Shown: one piece after another, positions 1 through 8,344 of the stretch
Numbering within the stretch: the stretch's first letter is position 1
Layout of the letters: every line of letters begins with the position of its first letter
Assembly: GCF_004364865.1 (NCBI RefSeq)
Contig: NZ_SOAU01000001.1
Coordinates: 3,566,001-3,630,000, forward strand
Reading direction: 5' to 3'
DNA length: 64,000 nt
From: Ilumatobacter fluminis
Lineage (GTDB): Bacteria; Actinomycetota; Acidimicrobiia; Acidimicrobiales; Ilumatobacteraceae
Made by a program: the position numbers and the translations under genes
The notes under the pieces: model-generated
The model's database searches: none
Told to the model about the DNA's origin: nothing
What the model saw: the letters and a program-made list of their open reading frames with translations, nothing else

Positions 1-792
1 GATGTACTTGAGGAACACGCGGTTCGGCCCGATCACGAGGACGCCCTGGTCTTCGAGCGGGAACCGGTGGGTGTACAGCAGGTAGGCGGCTCGGTGGAGC
101 GCCACGACCGTCTTGCCCGTGCCGGGACCACCCTGCACGACGAGGACGCCGGCCTGTGGCGATCGGATGATCTCGTCCTGCTCGCCCTGGATGGTGGCGA
201 CGATGTCGCCGAGCGTGCCGGTACGGCCGCGCTCGAGTGACGCGATCAGCGTGCTGTAGCCCCGCAGGTTGGCGGCGCCGCCGGACGATTCCGCGAGGCC
301 CTCGTCGTGGCCGAGGCCGAGGTGCCCGTCGCCGAAGAGCTCGTCCTCGATCCCCAGCAGCTTGCGTCCCTCGACGGCGAAGTGCCGACGCCTGGCGAGG
401 CCCATCGGCTCACGGCCGGTGGCGCGGTAGAACGGTTCGGCGACCGGGGCCCGCCAGTCGATCACGACCGGTTCGGCGTTCGGGTCGGCCACGGCGAGGC
501 GCCCGATGTGGAACGACTCGAGTTCGTCGGTCGGGGCACCGGCGTCGTCGGTGGCGTGACGGTCGATCCGACCGAAGACCAGTGCGGCATTGCCGAGGTC
601 GAGATCGGTCAGTCGCTTGAGCAGGGCCTCGTCGAACGCATTGCGCTCGAACCGGGCCTGGAACGTGCCGCCGAGGTCGGCCTCGTTCAGGTCCCGCAGC
701 TGCCAGGCAGCCTGCTTGCTCTGTTCGAGACAGTCGTACGCATGGTCGACGTACGCCTGCTCGTCGGGAAGATCAGGATGGTGTTGCGTCAT
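1..792 (-). CDS. helD: HelD-like superfamily 1 helicase, N-terminal part (cut by window edge)
   Basis: The minus-strand frame opens with MTQHHPDLPDEQAYVDHAYD at 792 and stays open to base 1, giving 264 residues without a stop. The N-terminal part (about residues 1-60) is charged and helical, as expected for the HelD arm. It is followed by the family segment FGRIDR and then VIDWRAPVAEPFYRA. A Walker A motif GGPGTGKT lies in VLVVQGGPGTGKTVVALHRA near the window edge. HelD proteins are UvrD-like ATPases that bind RNA polymerase and release stalled complexes. The C-terminal helicase motifs are outside the window, so completeness cannot be judged. It is divergent from hemE, with 115 bp between the two starts. 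I saw no strong Shine-Dalgarno at this ATG. Confidence 0.88.
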   Translation of the reverse strand, partial: MTQHHPDLPDEQAYVDHAYDCLEQSKQAAWQLRDLNEADLGGTFQARFERNAFDEALLKRLTDLDLGNAALVFGRIDRHATDDAGAPTDELESFHIGRLAVADPNAEPVVIDWRAPVAEPFYRATGREPMGLARRRHFAVEGRKLLGIEDELFGDGHLGLGHDEGLAESSGGAANLRGYSTLIASLERGRTGTLGDIVATIQGEQDEIIRSPQAGVLVVQGGPGTGKTVVALHRAAYLLYTHRFPLEDQGVLVIGPNRVFLKYI

Positions 793-907
793 TCGTTCGG
801 TGGAGACCGTGCGGCGGCCGCAACCGCCGTAATTGGGGGTCGATGTACTCTATCGGGCGATCTGCCGGGACACTTCGCGAGTTCCTCGCCGATAGCGTCG
901 ACCAGGG

Positions 908-1987
908 ATGGAGCAGCGCAGCGACCACACCGACCGCCCCCGATCCGACGAGGCGACCGTCGCCCCGTTCCTCGCCGCCGCCCGGGGCGAACCGACCACC
1001 CACACGCCGGTCTGGTTCATGCGGCAGGCCGGACGGAGTCTTCCCGAGTACCGGGCCGTTCGCGGCGACGGATCGATCCTCGATGCGATCAAGCAGCCCG
1101 ACCTGTCGGCCGAGATCACCCTGCAGCCGGTCCGGCGGTACGGCGTCGACGCGGCGGTGCTCTACAGCGACATCGTCGTCCCCGCCCACGCCGTCGGCTT
1201 CGGGATCGATGTCGAACCGGGTCGCGGGCCGGTGGCCGACACGCCGCTGCGTTCGCGGGCCGACCTCGACCGTCTCCGCCCGCTCGAGGCCGACGACGTC
1301 GCGTACGTCACCGACACCGTCGATCTGCTCGTCGACGAGCTGCCGGCCACCGTGCCGCTGCTCGCCTTCGCCGGCGCTCCGTTCACGGTCGCGAGCTACC
1401 TGATCGAGGGGGCGCCGAGCCGCACCTATCAGCACACCAAGGCGCTGATGGCGACCGACGAGGTCTTGTGGCACGACGTGATGGACCGGCTCGCCTCCAG
1501 TGCGATCGAGTTCATCAGCGCCCAGCTCGCCCACGGCGCCGGCGCGTTCCAGTTGTTCGACTCGTGGGCCGGTGCGCTGTCGCGTGCCGACTACGAACGG
1601 TTCGTCCAGCCGCACTCGCGACGCGTGGTCGCCGAGTTGGGCGAGCGTCATCCCGGCGTCCCGTCGATCCACTTCGGGATCGGGTGCGACCACCTGCTCG
1701 AGTCGATGTATGCCTGCGGCGTCAGCGTGATCGGGCTCGACTGGCGCACCCGCATCGCCGACGCTCGTCGCCGGCTGGGTACCGACACCGCCGTCCAGGG
1801 CAACCTCGACCCGGCGCTCGTGCTGGCCGGCACCGACCCGGCGCTCGCCGGCGCCGCGGCCGTACTCGCCGACAACGCCGGGCACCCGGCGCACATCTTC
1901 AACCTCGGCCACGGCGTCCAACCCGACACCGACCCCGGTGTTCTCGAGGCCGTCACCCGGTTCGTCCAGGAGGAGACCCGTCGATGA
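908..1987 (+). CDS. hemE: Uroporphyrinogen decarboxylase
   Basis: This 359-residue protein has the normal length for HemE, which decarboxylates the four acetate side chains of uroporphyrinogen III to give coproporphyrinogen III in the cytoplasm. Both family signatures are visible: PVWFMRQAGRSLPEYR near residue 36 (substrate-binding Arg residues) and FAGAPFTVASYLIEG near residue 155. The C-terminal HIFNLGHGV motif is also present. The stop overlaps the hemH start by 4 nt (ATGA at 1984-1987), so translational coupling is likely. It is the first gene of a run hemE-hemH-hemY-sortase-lnt. ATG 908 gives the usual N-terminal length. Identity is secure. Confidence 0.96.
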   Translation: MEQRSDHTDRPRSDEATVAPFLAAARGEPTTHTPVWFMRQAGRSLPEYRAVRGDGSILDAIKQPDLSAEITLQPVRRYGVDAAVLYSDIVVPAHAVGFGIDVEPGRGPVADTPLRSRADLDRLRPLEADDVAYVTDTVDLLVDELPATVPLLAFAGAPFTVASYLIEGAPSRTYQHTKALMATDEVLWHDVMDRLASSAIEFISAQLAHGAGAFQLFDSWAGALSRADYERFVQPHSRRVVAELGERHPGVPSIHFGIGCDHLLESMYACGVSVIGLDWRTRIADARRRLGTDTAVQGNLDPALVLAGTDPALAGAAAVLADNAGHPAHIFNLGHGVQPDTDPGVLEAVTRFVQEETRR

Positions 1988-2913
1988 CCACACGCACCGC
2001 CGTCGTCCTGATGGCCTACGGCACCCCGACCTCGGCCGATCAGATCGAGCCGTACTACACCGACATCCGCCGCGGGCGGCCGCCCACACCCGAACTGCTC
2101 GCCGAGCTGACGGGCCGCTACGAGGCGATCGGTGGTCTCAGCCCGCTCGCCGAGCGGACCGAGGCACAGCGTGCCGGTCTCGCCGCCGCACTCGAGGCGA
2201 TCGCCCCGGGCGAGTACGAGGTCGTGATCGGTCTCAAGCACGCCGACCCGAAGATCGAGGCCACGGTCGACGCCCTCGCCGCGCAGGGTGTCGGACGGGC
2301 GGTGGGGATCGTGCTCGCCCCGCACGACTCGACCTACTCGATCGGCCAGTATCTCGACCGGTTGACCGCCGCAGCGGAACCGCACGGGATCGCCGTCGGC
2401 GGGGTGCGTTCGTGGGCGACCGAGCCGGCCTTCGTGTCGTTCATCGCCGACGATCTGGCAGCACGCCTGGCCGCGGCGCCCGATGCGACGCGGGTGTTGT
2501 TCACGGCTCACTCCCTGCCCGAGCGGATCATCGCCGCCGGTGACATCTACCCCGACGAGCTGCGCTCGACCGCCGAGGCGGTCGCCGAACGTCTCGGGTT
2601 GGCCGAAGGGTCCGACTGGCAGATCGCGTGGCAGAGCGCCGGACGGACACCCGAGCCGTGGCTCGGCCCCGACGTGCTCGAGGTCCTCGACACGCTCGGC
2701 TCCGACGACACCGTCGACGGCGTGATCGTGTCGGCGGTCGGTTTCGTCGCCGACCATCTCGAGGTGCTCTACGACCTCGACATCGAGGCAGCGCAGCGGG
2801 CGGACGAACTCGGACTCGCGTTCGACCGCACGGCGTGCGTCAACGACGACCCGACGGTGCTCGCAGCACTGGCAGCCCGGGTCCACGACGAGGCGGCCCG
2901 GCTCGGTGGCTGA
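1984..2913 (+). CDS. hemH: Ferrochelatase (probably coproporphyrin ferrochelatase)
   Basis: This 309-residue protein starts MTTRTAVVLMAYGTP, the usual N-terminus of HemH/CpfC. It carries VLFTAHSLPERI, which holds the conserved catalytic His, and GVIVSAVGFVADHLEVLYDLDIEA, whose Glu is the second metal-site residue. The enzyme inserts Fe2+ into a porphyrin. In Actinomycetota the substrate is usually coproporphyrin III rather than protoporphyrin IX. That assignment is family knowledge and is not read from this sequence. The gene overlaps hemE upstream by 4 nt and hemY downstream by 8 nt. No cysteine-rich C-terminal extension for an Fe-S cluster is seen. Confidence 0.95.
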   Translation: MTTRTAVVLMAYGTPTSADQIEPYYTDIRRGRPPTPELLAELTGRYEAIGGLSPLAERTEAQRAGLAAALEAIAPGEYEVVIGLKHADPKIEATVDALAAQGVGRAVGIVLAPHDSTYSIGQYLDRLTAAAEPHGIAVGGVRSWATEPAFVSFIADDLAARLAAAPDATRVLFTAHSLPERIIAAGDIYPDELRSTAEAVAERLGLAEGSDWQIAWQSAGRTPEPWLGPDVLEVLDTLGSDDTVDGVIVSAVGFVADHLEVLYDLDIEAAQRADELGLAFDRTACVNDDPTVLAALAARVHDEAARLGG

Positions 2914-4264
2914 GCGTCGGGCACTCGTCGTCGGCGCCGGCATCGCCGGCCTGGCGGCCGCTCGCGAACTCGTCGACGGTTTCGATCACGTCGAGATCAG
3001 AGAGGCCGACGAGCGGGTCGGCGGCAAGCTCCGGTCGTCGTCGTTCGCCGGCCTTCCCCACGTCGACGAGGGCGCCGACGCCTACCTCCTCCGTGCGCCC
3101 GACGCGAGCCGGCTCGCCGACGAGGTCGGTCTCACCGACATCGTGTCGCCCACGTCGGCGTCGGCGTCGGTGTGGCACGACGGGTTGCACGACATCCCGG
3201 GCGGCCTCGTGCTCGGCATGCCGTCGAAGGTCCGGCCGTTCGCCACGTCGTCGCTGCTGTCGTGGCGGGGCAAGGCGCGGGCTGCGCTCGAGCCGTTCCT
3301 GCCCGCCACCGACCCGGACGACTGCCTCGGCGCACTCGTACGGGCCCGGTTCGGTGACGAGGTCCAGGAACGCCTCGTCGACGCGCTCGTCGGCAGCATC
3401 TATGCCGCCGACACCGACCGCTGGAGCCTCGAGGCGGTGCCCCAACTCGCCGGACTCGCCCGCGGGAACCGCAGCCTGCTGCTCGCCGGACGTCGACGTC
3501 CCGCCCCGCCGTCGCCGGCCGGCCCGATCTTCGGTGCGCCGGCGACGTCGATGGGGAGCTTGGCGTCCGCCGCAGCAGCCGATGCCGAACGACTCGGCGT
3601 GGTCGTGCGAACCGGGACGCCCGTGTCCGCGCTCGACCGTGACGGCGACCGCTGGCGCGTCGACGACGACCCGTTCGACGCCGTCGTGCTCGCGACACCC
3701 GCGTCTGCGACGGCACGGCTGCTCGGCACGGCGGCGGCCGACGGCGCTGCGGCGATCGGCGCCATCGAGACCGCCGACGTGATCATGGTCCGCCTGGTGC
3801 AGCCCGACTGGCCCGACCGCCTGGCCGGTCGCAGCGGCTACCTCGTGCCGAAGCCCGATCAGCGGCTCGTCACGGCGGCCTCGTTCGCGTCGCAGAAGTG
3901 GGCCCACTGGCGGCCCGACGGCGGCCAGTTGCTGCGCATCTCGCTGGGACGCGACGCGTTGCCCGTCATGCACCTGTCCGATGACGAGGTGATCACCGCG
4001 GTCACCGACGAGGTCGGGCGTCACCTGTCGATCGACCTGCAACCGTCGGAGCTGGCGATCACCCGTTGGCGGGGCGCGTTCCCGCAGTACCGCCCGCATC
4101 ATCACCGCCTCGTCGCGGGCGCCCGAGCGGCGCTGCCCGTCGGCGTGGCGCTCGCCGGGGCGAGCTATGACGGGATCGGGGTGCCGGCCTGCATCGCGTC
4201 GGGTCGCGCGGCCGCCGAATCGATCAAGCAATCGACTGCACGAACCGATGGAAGTCTGACATGA
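2906..4264 (+). CDS. hemY: FAD-dependent porphyrinogen oxidase (HemY/CgoX type)
   Basis: The 452-residue flavoprotein starts at GTG 2906, inside the end of hemH. It opens with the dinucleotide-binding motif VVGAGIAGLAAARELV and then ERVGGKLRS, typical of HemY-family amine-oxidase-like enzymes. The C-terminal FAD motif is GASYDGIGVPACIASGRAAA. It oxidises the porphyrinogen ring with oxygen. In actinobacteria this family usually acts on coproporphyrinogen III (CgoX) before iron insertion. The next stop/start overlap is ATGA at 4261-4264 with the sortase gene, an unusual neighbour for a haem gene. An alternative start further in would remove the FAD motif, so GTG 2906 is favoured. Confidence 0.93.
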   Translation: MAERRALVVGAGIAGLAAARELVDGFDHVEIREADERVGGKLRSSSFAGLPHVDEGADAYLLRAPDASRLADEVGLTDIVSPTSASASVWHDGLHDIPGGLVLGMPSKVRPFATSSLLSWRGKARAALEPFLPATDPDDCLGALVRARFGDEVQERLVDALVGSIYAADTDRWSLEAVPQLAGLARGNRSLLLAGRRRPAPPSPAGPIFGAPATSMGSLASAAAADAERLGVVVRTGTPVSALDRDGDRWRVDDDPFDAVVLATPASATARLLGTAAADGAAAIGAIETADVIMVRLVQPDWPDRLAGRSGYLVPKPDQRLVTAASFASQKWAHWRPDGGQLLRISLGRDALPVMHLSDDEVITAVTDEVGRHLSIDLQPSELAITRWRGAFPQYRPHHHRLVAGARAALPVGVALAGASYDGIGVPACIASGRAAAESIKQSTARTDGSLT

Positions 4265-5019
4265 TGGTTGTTATGCGCCCCCGGACGATCTCCCCACGTT
4301 CGCTGTTCGCGCTCGGCGTGGTCGGCATGTTGTCGCTCAGCGCCTGCAGTGGTGGCGGAGAGCCGACGGCCGAGGCGGCCGAGACGACGACCAGCACCAC
4401 CACCACCGAGGTCACGACGACCACGGCAGCGCCGACCACCACGACCACGACGGTGCCGAAGTCGACGACCACCCGGGCGCCGACGACCACCACCACGCTC
4501 CCGACCGCCGAGGTCACCGAGTTGATCGCACGTGCGACCACGACCACGGTCGTCGACGAGGCCACGTTCTACGAGGCCCAAGAGACCGAACCGATCGCTC
4601 CGCCCACCGACACGTACGCCGCCGAGCCCGTCATCTCGCTGGGCCGGATCCAGATCCCGAAGATCGGGGTCGACACGACGATGTACGAGGGCATCCGCAT
4701 GACGACCCTCGACGTCGGACCCGGCCACTGGCCCGGGAGTGCGATGCCCGGCCAGGCCGGCAACAACGTGATCGGCGGCCACCGTACGAGCAAGAACCGT
4801 GTCTTCCGCGACGTCGATCAGCTCGTCGCCGGCGACCAGATCATCTTCAGCGACGACAACGGCACCCACGTGTACGCCGTCAACCGGGTCGAGGTCGTCC
4901 AGCCGACCGACGTCTGGATCATCAACCCGACGCCGACGCCCACCGCCACCTTGTTCGCGTGCCACCCGCCCGGGTCGACCGCACAGCGCATCGTGGTGTT
5001 CGCCGACCTGATCAGCTGA
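4261..5019 (+). CDS. Lipoprotein-anchored class-E-like sortase
   Basis: This is a 252-residue exported protein. Residues 1-28 form a signal ending in a lipobox (SLSAC, Cys29), so the enzyme should be lipid-anchored rather than held by an N-terminal helix. Residues 40-80 are an almost pure Thr/Pro linker (TTTTTVP type). The sortase domain spans about residues 120-252, with the catalytic triad visible as His174 in NNVIGGHRTS, Cys234 in TLFACHPPGS and Arg243 in AQRIVV. Sortases cleave and transfer proteins carrying sorting motifs at the cell surface. No LPXTG-like substrate is encoded in this window. ATG 4261, 4264 or 4273 could be the start. Its stop overlaps lnt by 1 nt (TGATG), so a link to lipoprotein maturation is suggested. 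Confidence 0.85.
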   Translation: MMVVMRPRTISPRSLFALGVVGMLSLSACSGGGEPTAEAAETTTSTTTTEVTTTTAAPTTTTTTVPKSTTTRAPTTTTTLPTAEVTELIARATTTTVVDEATFYEAQETEPIAPPTDTYAAEPVISLGRIQIPKIGVDTTMYEGIRMTTLDVGPGHWPGSAMPGQAGNNVIGGHRTSKNRVFRDVDQLVAGDQIIFSDDNGTHVYAVNRVEVVQPTDVWIINPTPTPTATLFACHPPGSTAQRIVVFADLIS

Positions 5020-6584
5020 TGCCCGACCCCGCTCCGGGGCCGCCGATCTGGCGGCAACCCGTGGCAGCGGCCTCCGGTGGGCTGCTCGTCGCTCTGTCGA
5101 TGCCGCCGTGGGGTTTCTGGCCGCTCGCCTTCGTCGGCACCGCCGTGTTCGGCTGGTCGATCGCCGGCGAATCGTCCCGCCGTCGTCGCGCCCTTGCCGG
5201 GTTCGCGTTCGGCATCGGGTGGATGTACCTGTCGATGGCCTGGATGTGGTTCCTGACGGTGCCCGGCTATCTCGTCGCCTGCCTGTGGTTCTCGGCCCTG
5301 CACGCCCTTGCGGCCGCCGTGGCACCGGCCGGCCGGTGGTCGCCCGTCGGACGCGCTGCCGCCCACACCTTGGCCGAGGCGCTGCGGTTCGTGTTCCCGT
5401 TCGGTGGTGTCCCGCTCGCCTCACTCGCCATCTCCCAGGCGGGCGGCCCACTGCTCGGTGTTGCCCGCCTCGGCGGGTCGCTCCTGCTCACCTGGTTCGT
5501 GTTCCAGGTCGGGTTTGCGCTGCCGGCCCTGATACGGATCGCTCGCAACGCCGCCGAGCGGCGCGACGAGTACGTCGACCCGACCGGCGTGTTCGCCGCG
5601 ATCGTGGCTGCGGCGTTCGCGCTCGTCGCCGTCGTCGCCCCGGCAGGCGCCGACCGTGACGATCCGGAGCCGATCACCGTGGCGGCGGTGCAAGGCGGCG
5701 GCGAACAAGGCACGCGGGCGCTCGACGTCCCGAGCAGGGTCGTGACCGAACGCCTCGTCGAGGCGACCCGCGCCATCGAACCGTCCGACGATCTCGACCT
5801 CGTCGTCTGGCCCGAGAACGGGATCGACGTGAACGACGAGGCGTTCCTCGAGAGCGACCAGTACGCACTCGTCGCCGCCGAGGCCGCTCGCCTCGGGGTG
5901 CCGTTGTCGGTCGGCGTCACGATCGACTCCGAGTACTCCGAGCACCCGGTCGACGACAGCTTCGTCAACGCACAGGTGCTCGTGCTCCCCGACGGCGAGG
6001 TCGCCGGCTGGTACGAGAAGGTGCACATCGTGCCGTTCGGCGAGTACGTGCCGTTCCGGGGCCTGCTCGAGGCACTCGGTGCACCGCTCGAGAACGTTGC
6101 CTCCGACGCCACCGAGGGGCAGGGCCCGGCAGTGCTGCCGATGCCGTACGAGGGAACCGAGATCGAGATCGGCGTGATGATCTCGTGGGAGGTCTTCTTC
6201 GGCGACCGCGGACGCGCCGCCGACGATGGCGACTTCCTCGTCAACCCGACCAACGGCGCGAGCTACACCTGGACGATCCTGCAGACCCAGCAGGTCGCGT
6301 CGAGCCGGCTGCGCGCCGCCGAGACCGGCCGATGGGTGGTGCAGGTGGCTCCCACCGGCTTCTCGGCGTTCGTGTCACCCGACGGCGACGTGTTCGACCG
6401 CACCGACGTCGGCGAGCGGGCGGTCATCACCCGGGACATTCCCCTGCGAACCGGCACGACCTGGTACTCGTCCACCGGTGACTGGCCGTGGCGCGTGCTC
6501 CCGCTGCTCGTCCTGATCGGCGCGATCGCGCTCACGAATCGGGATCGACGGAGAGCTCGAGCCACCGATCCTCCAACTCGCTGA
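5019..6584 (+). CDS. lnt: Apolipoprotein N-acyltransferase, catalytic Cys replaced by Ser
   Basis: The protein has 521 residues. About six hydrophobic segments fill residues 15-215, and a nitrilase-type domain spans about 218-480, the standard Lnt architecture. Lnt transfers an acyl chain to the N-terminal Cys of lipoproteins at the membrane outer face. The triad aligns as Glu266 (VVWPENG), Lys334 (WYEKVHIVPFGEY) and then Ser389 (GVMISWEVFF), where the family nucleophile is Cys. The codon at 6183-6185 is TCG. Escherichia coli Lnt uses E267, K335 and C387, so spacing is conserved and only the nucleophile differs. ATG 5019 overlaps the sortase stop. The 3' end overlaps the convergent ABC-F gene by 53 bp. 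The fold is secure; N-acylation activity is doubtful. Confidence 0.88.
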   Translation: MPDPAPGPPIWRQPVAAASGGLLVALSMPPWGFWPLAFVGTAVFGWSIAGESSRRRRALAGFAFGIGWMYLSMAWMWFLTVPGYLVACLWFSALHALAAAVAPAGRWSPVGRAAAHTLAEALRFVFPFGGVPLASLAISQAGGPLLGVARLGGSLLLTWFVFQVGFALPALIRIARNAAERRDEYVDPTGVFAAIVAAAFALVAVVAPAGADRDDPEPITVAAVQGGGEQGTRALDVPSRVVTERLVEATRAIEPSDDLDLVVWPENGIDVNDEAFLESDQYALVAAEAARLGVPLSVGVTIDSEYSEHPVDDSFVNAQVLVLPDGEVAGWYEKVHIVPFGEYVPFRGLLEALGAPLENVASDATEGQGPAVLPMPYEGTEIEIGVMISWEVFFGDRGRAADDGDFLVNPTNGASYTWTILQTQQVASSRLRAAETGRWVVQVAPTGFSAFVSPDGDVFDRTDVGERAVITRDIPLRTGTTWYSSTGDWPWRVLPLLVLIGAIALTNRDRRRARATDPPTR

Positions 6585-8268
6585 TCTCGGCCTGGACGGC
6601 GGCGAGATCGCCACCGATCCGGGCGATCTCGTCGCGGTCGGTCGTCGAGGCCAGATCGTCGTGGAGCCGCTCGGCGCGCCGCTGCAGCTTCTCCATCGCC
6701 TGTTCGGTCCGGCGGATCTCCCGGCCGGTCGTCACCCGGGGCGGTCGTGTGTCGCCGACGGGTTTGCGAGCCGGAGCCTGCGGCTTGGCCGACCGGGCGG
6801 CGAGCCATCCCTGGACGCCGCCCGGCACCCGAGCGACCGATCCGCCGGGCTCCATCGCCAGCACGTGATCGACGGTCCGGTCGAGGAAGGTCCGGTCGTG
6901 GCTGGCGACGACGAGCGCGCCGGGCCACTCGTCGAGGAACCCCTCGAGGGCGCGCAGGGTGTCGAGGTCGAGGTCGTTCGTCGGCTCGTCGAGCACGAGC
7001 AGGTTGGGCTTCGCCGCGAGCACCATCACGAGCTGCAGACGCCGCCGCTCGCCGCCCGACAGCATCCGCACCGGCGCGTACTGCGCCGTCGAGTCGAACC
7101 AGAATCGTTCGAGCAGGACACGGTCCTCCCAGTCGGGTTGCCGGGTCGGCCCGGCGACGATCTCGCGGACGATCGCATCGGGGTCGAGCAAGGTGGTCTG
7201 CTGATCGGCGTACCCGGTGACGACGGTCGAACCACGGCGGACCGAACCCGAGTCCGGTTCGGTGCGTCCGGCGACGATGTCGAGCAGGGTCGACTTGCCG
7301 GCGCCGTTCGGACCGACCACACCGAGACGCGCACCCGGCTCGACCAGCAGGTCGATGTCGCGGAACACCTGATGCTCGCCGTAGCGCTGGCCGACGCCGA
7401 CGAGTTCGAGCACCTGGTTGCCCAGTCGCGTCGTGCCGACGTCGAGGAGGAGTTCGTCACCGCGGACGCCCGCCGACTCGGGCCCGCCGGACACGAGTTC
7501 GTTCGCCGTACGCAGGCGCGCCTTCGGCTTGGACGAACGGGCCGGTGCGCCCCGACGGAGCCACTCGAGCTCTCGGCGGGCGAGAATTCGACGGGTCGCC
7601 TCCTCGCTCTCCGCACGGGCGTCGCGTTCGGCACGACCGTCGAGGTAGGTCGCATAGGCCGAGGCACCGGCGGCGGCTCGGTGGACGTACGCCGTTCCAC
7701 GCTCGATCTCGACGACGCGACCATCACCGCGAGCCGTGGTCAGCCGATCCATGAGGTGACGGTCGTGAGTGATCGTCACGAGGGCTGCCGGAGCCGAGGC
7801 GAGCCGCTGCTCCAACCACTCGATCGCTTCGAGATCGAGATGGTTCGTCGGCTCGTCGAGCAGGACCAGATCGAACTCGCCGACCAGCGCACGGGCGAGA
7901 GCCACCCGCTTCGCCTGCCCGCCGGACAGCTCGTCGGTCGGCCGGTCGAGCAACGGTTGGACACCGAGCGAGGTCGCCACCGCCGCGACCTCCCATGAAT
8001 CGCCCAGGTACTCGGCGACGGTGCCGGCCGGGAGCCGAGGATCCTGGTCGAGGACGGCGATCCGGACGCCGCGCCCGAAGCGGACCTCGCCCTCGTCGGG
8101 CTGCTGGGAGCCGGCGAGCAGGCGCAGCAGCGTCGACTTGCCGGATCCGTTGATGCCGACGATCGCGATCCGGTCGCCGGACGAGACCGTCAACGACAGG
8201 TCGGCGAACAGCTGCTTGTCGGGTTGGGCGATGCCGACACCGGCGAGATCGACACAGATCACCCGCAC
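6532..8268 (-). CDS. ABC-F family ATPase, Uup-like
   Basis: This 578-residue soluble protein has two ABC ATPase domains and no membrane helices. The first Walker A is VGINGSGKSTLLRLLAG and the first signature is LSGGQAKRVALARAL. The second Walker A is VGPNGAGKSTLLDIVAG and the second signature is LSGGERRRLQLVMVL. A basic linker lies between them (about residues 235-270, MetArgLys-rich with ARSSKPKAR). The last 60 residues (EQAMEKLQRRAERL onward) form a coiled coil like the Uup C-terminal domain. ABC-F proteins act on ribosomes; Uup-type members are linked to translation and DNA-related phenotypes. The gene converges on lnt and overlaps it by 53 bp. Resistance-type function cannot be read from the sequence. 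Confidence 0.93.
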   Translation of the reverse strand: MRVICVDLAGVGIAQPDKQLFADLSLTVSSGDRIAIVGINGSGKSTLLRLLAGSQQPDEGEVRFGRGVRIAVLDQDPRLPAGTVAEYLGDSWEVAAVATSLGVQPLLDRPTDELSGGQAKRVALARALVGEFDLVLLDEPTNHLDLEAIEWLEQRLASAPAALVTITHDRHLMDRLTTARGDGRVVEIERGTAYVHRAAAGASAYATYLDGRAERDARAESEEATRRILARRELEWLRRGAPARSSKPKARLRTANELVSGGPESAGVRGDELLLDVGTTRLGNQVLELVGVGQRYGEHQVFRDIDLLVEPGARLGVVGPNGAGKSTLLDIVAGRTEPDSGSVRRGSTVVTGYADQQTTLLDPDAIVREIVAGPTRQPDWEDRVLLERFWFDSTAQYAPVRMLSGGERRRLQLVMVLAAKPNLLVLDEPTNDLDLDTLRALEGFLDEWPGALVVASHDRTFLDRTVDHVLAMEPGGSVARVPGGVQGWLAARSAKPQAPARKPVGDTRPPRVTTGREIRRTEQAMEKLQRRAERLHDDLASTTDRDEIARIGGDLAAVQAEISELEDRWLELSVDPDS

Positions 8269-8287
8269 ACCCTACGGACCGAGCAGT

Positions 8288-8324
8288 GCGTGCCGTCGCC
8301 CGCCACCCACGGGCAACGGCACGC
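8288..8324 (-). terminator. Hairpin after the UspA gene
   Basis: Inverted repeat GCGTGCCGT(c)GCCCG / CGGGC(a)ACGGCACGC, with a 14-bp stem containing one mismatch and a 7-nt loop. It lies 20 bp beyond the stop of the minus-strand UspA gene and ahead of the ABC-F start. No T-run follows, so it is a terminator-like hairpin rather than a classic Rho-independent site. Confidence 0.5.
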
Positions 8325-8344
8325 GAACCGTCGGGGTCCCACCC

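Noticed and set aside
773-2089. Long open frame on the minus strand across hemE/hemH
   Set aside because: It is opposite two certain genes, shows no family motif, and its composition is that of the antisense of GC-rich codons.
4165-5451. 428-codon minus-strand frame opposite the sortase and lnt genes
   Set aside because: Arg/Gly-rich shadow of real coding sequence with no recognisable domain.
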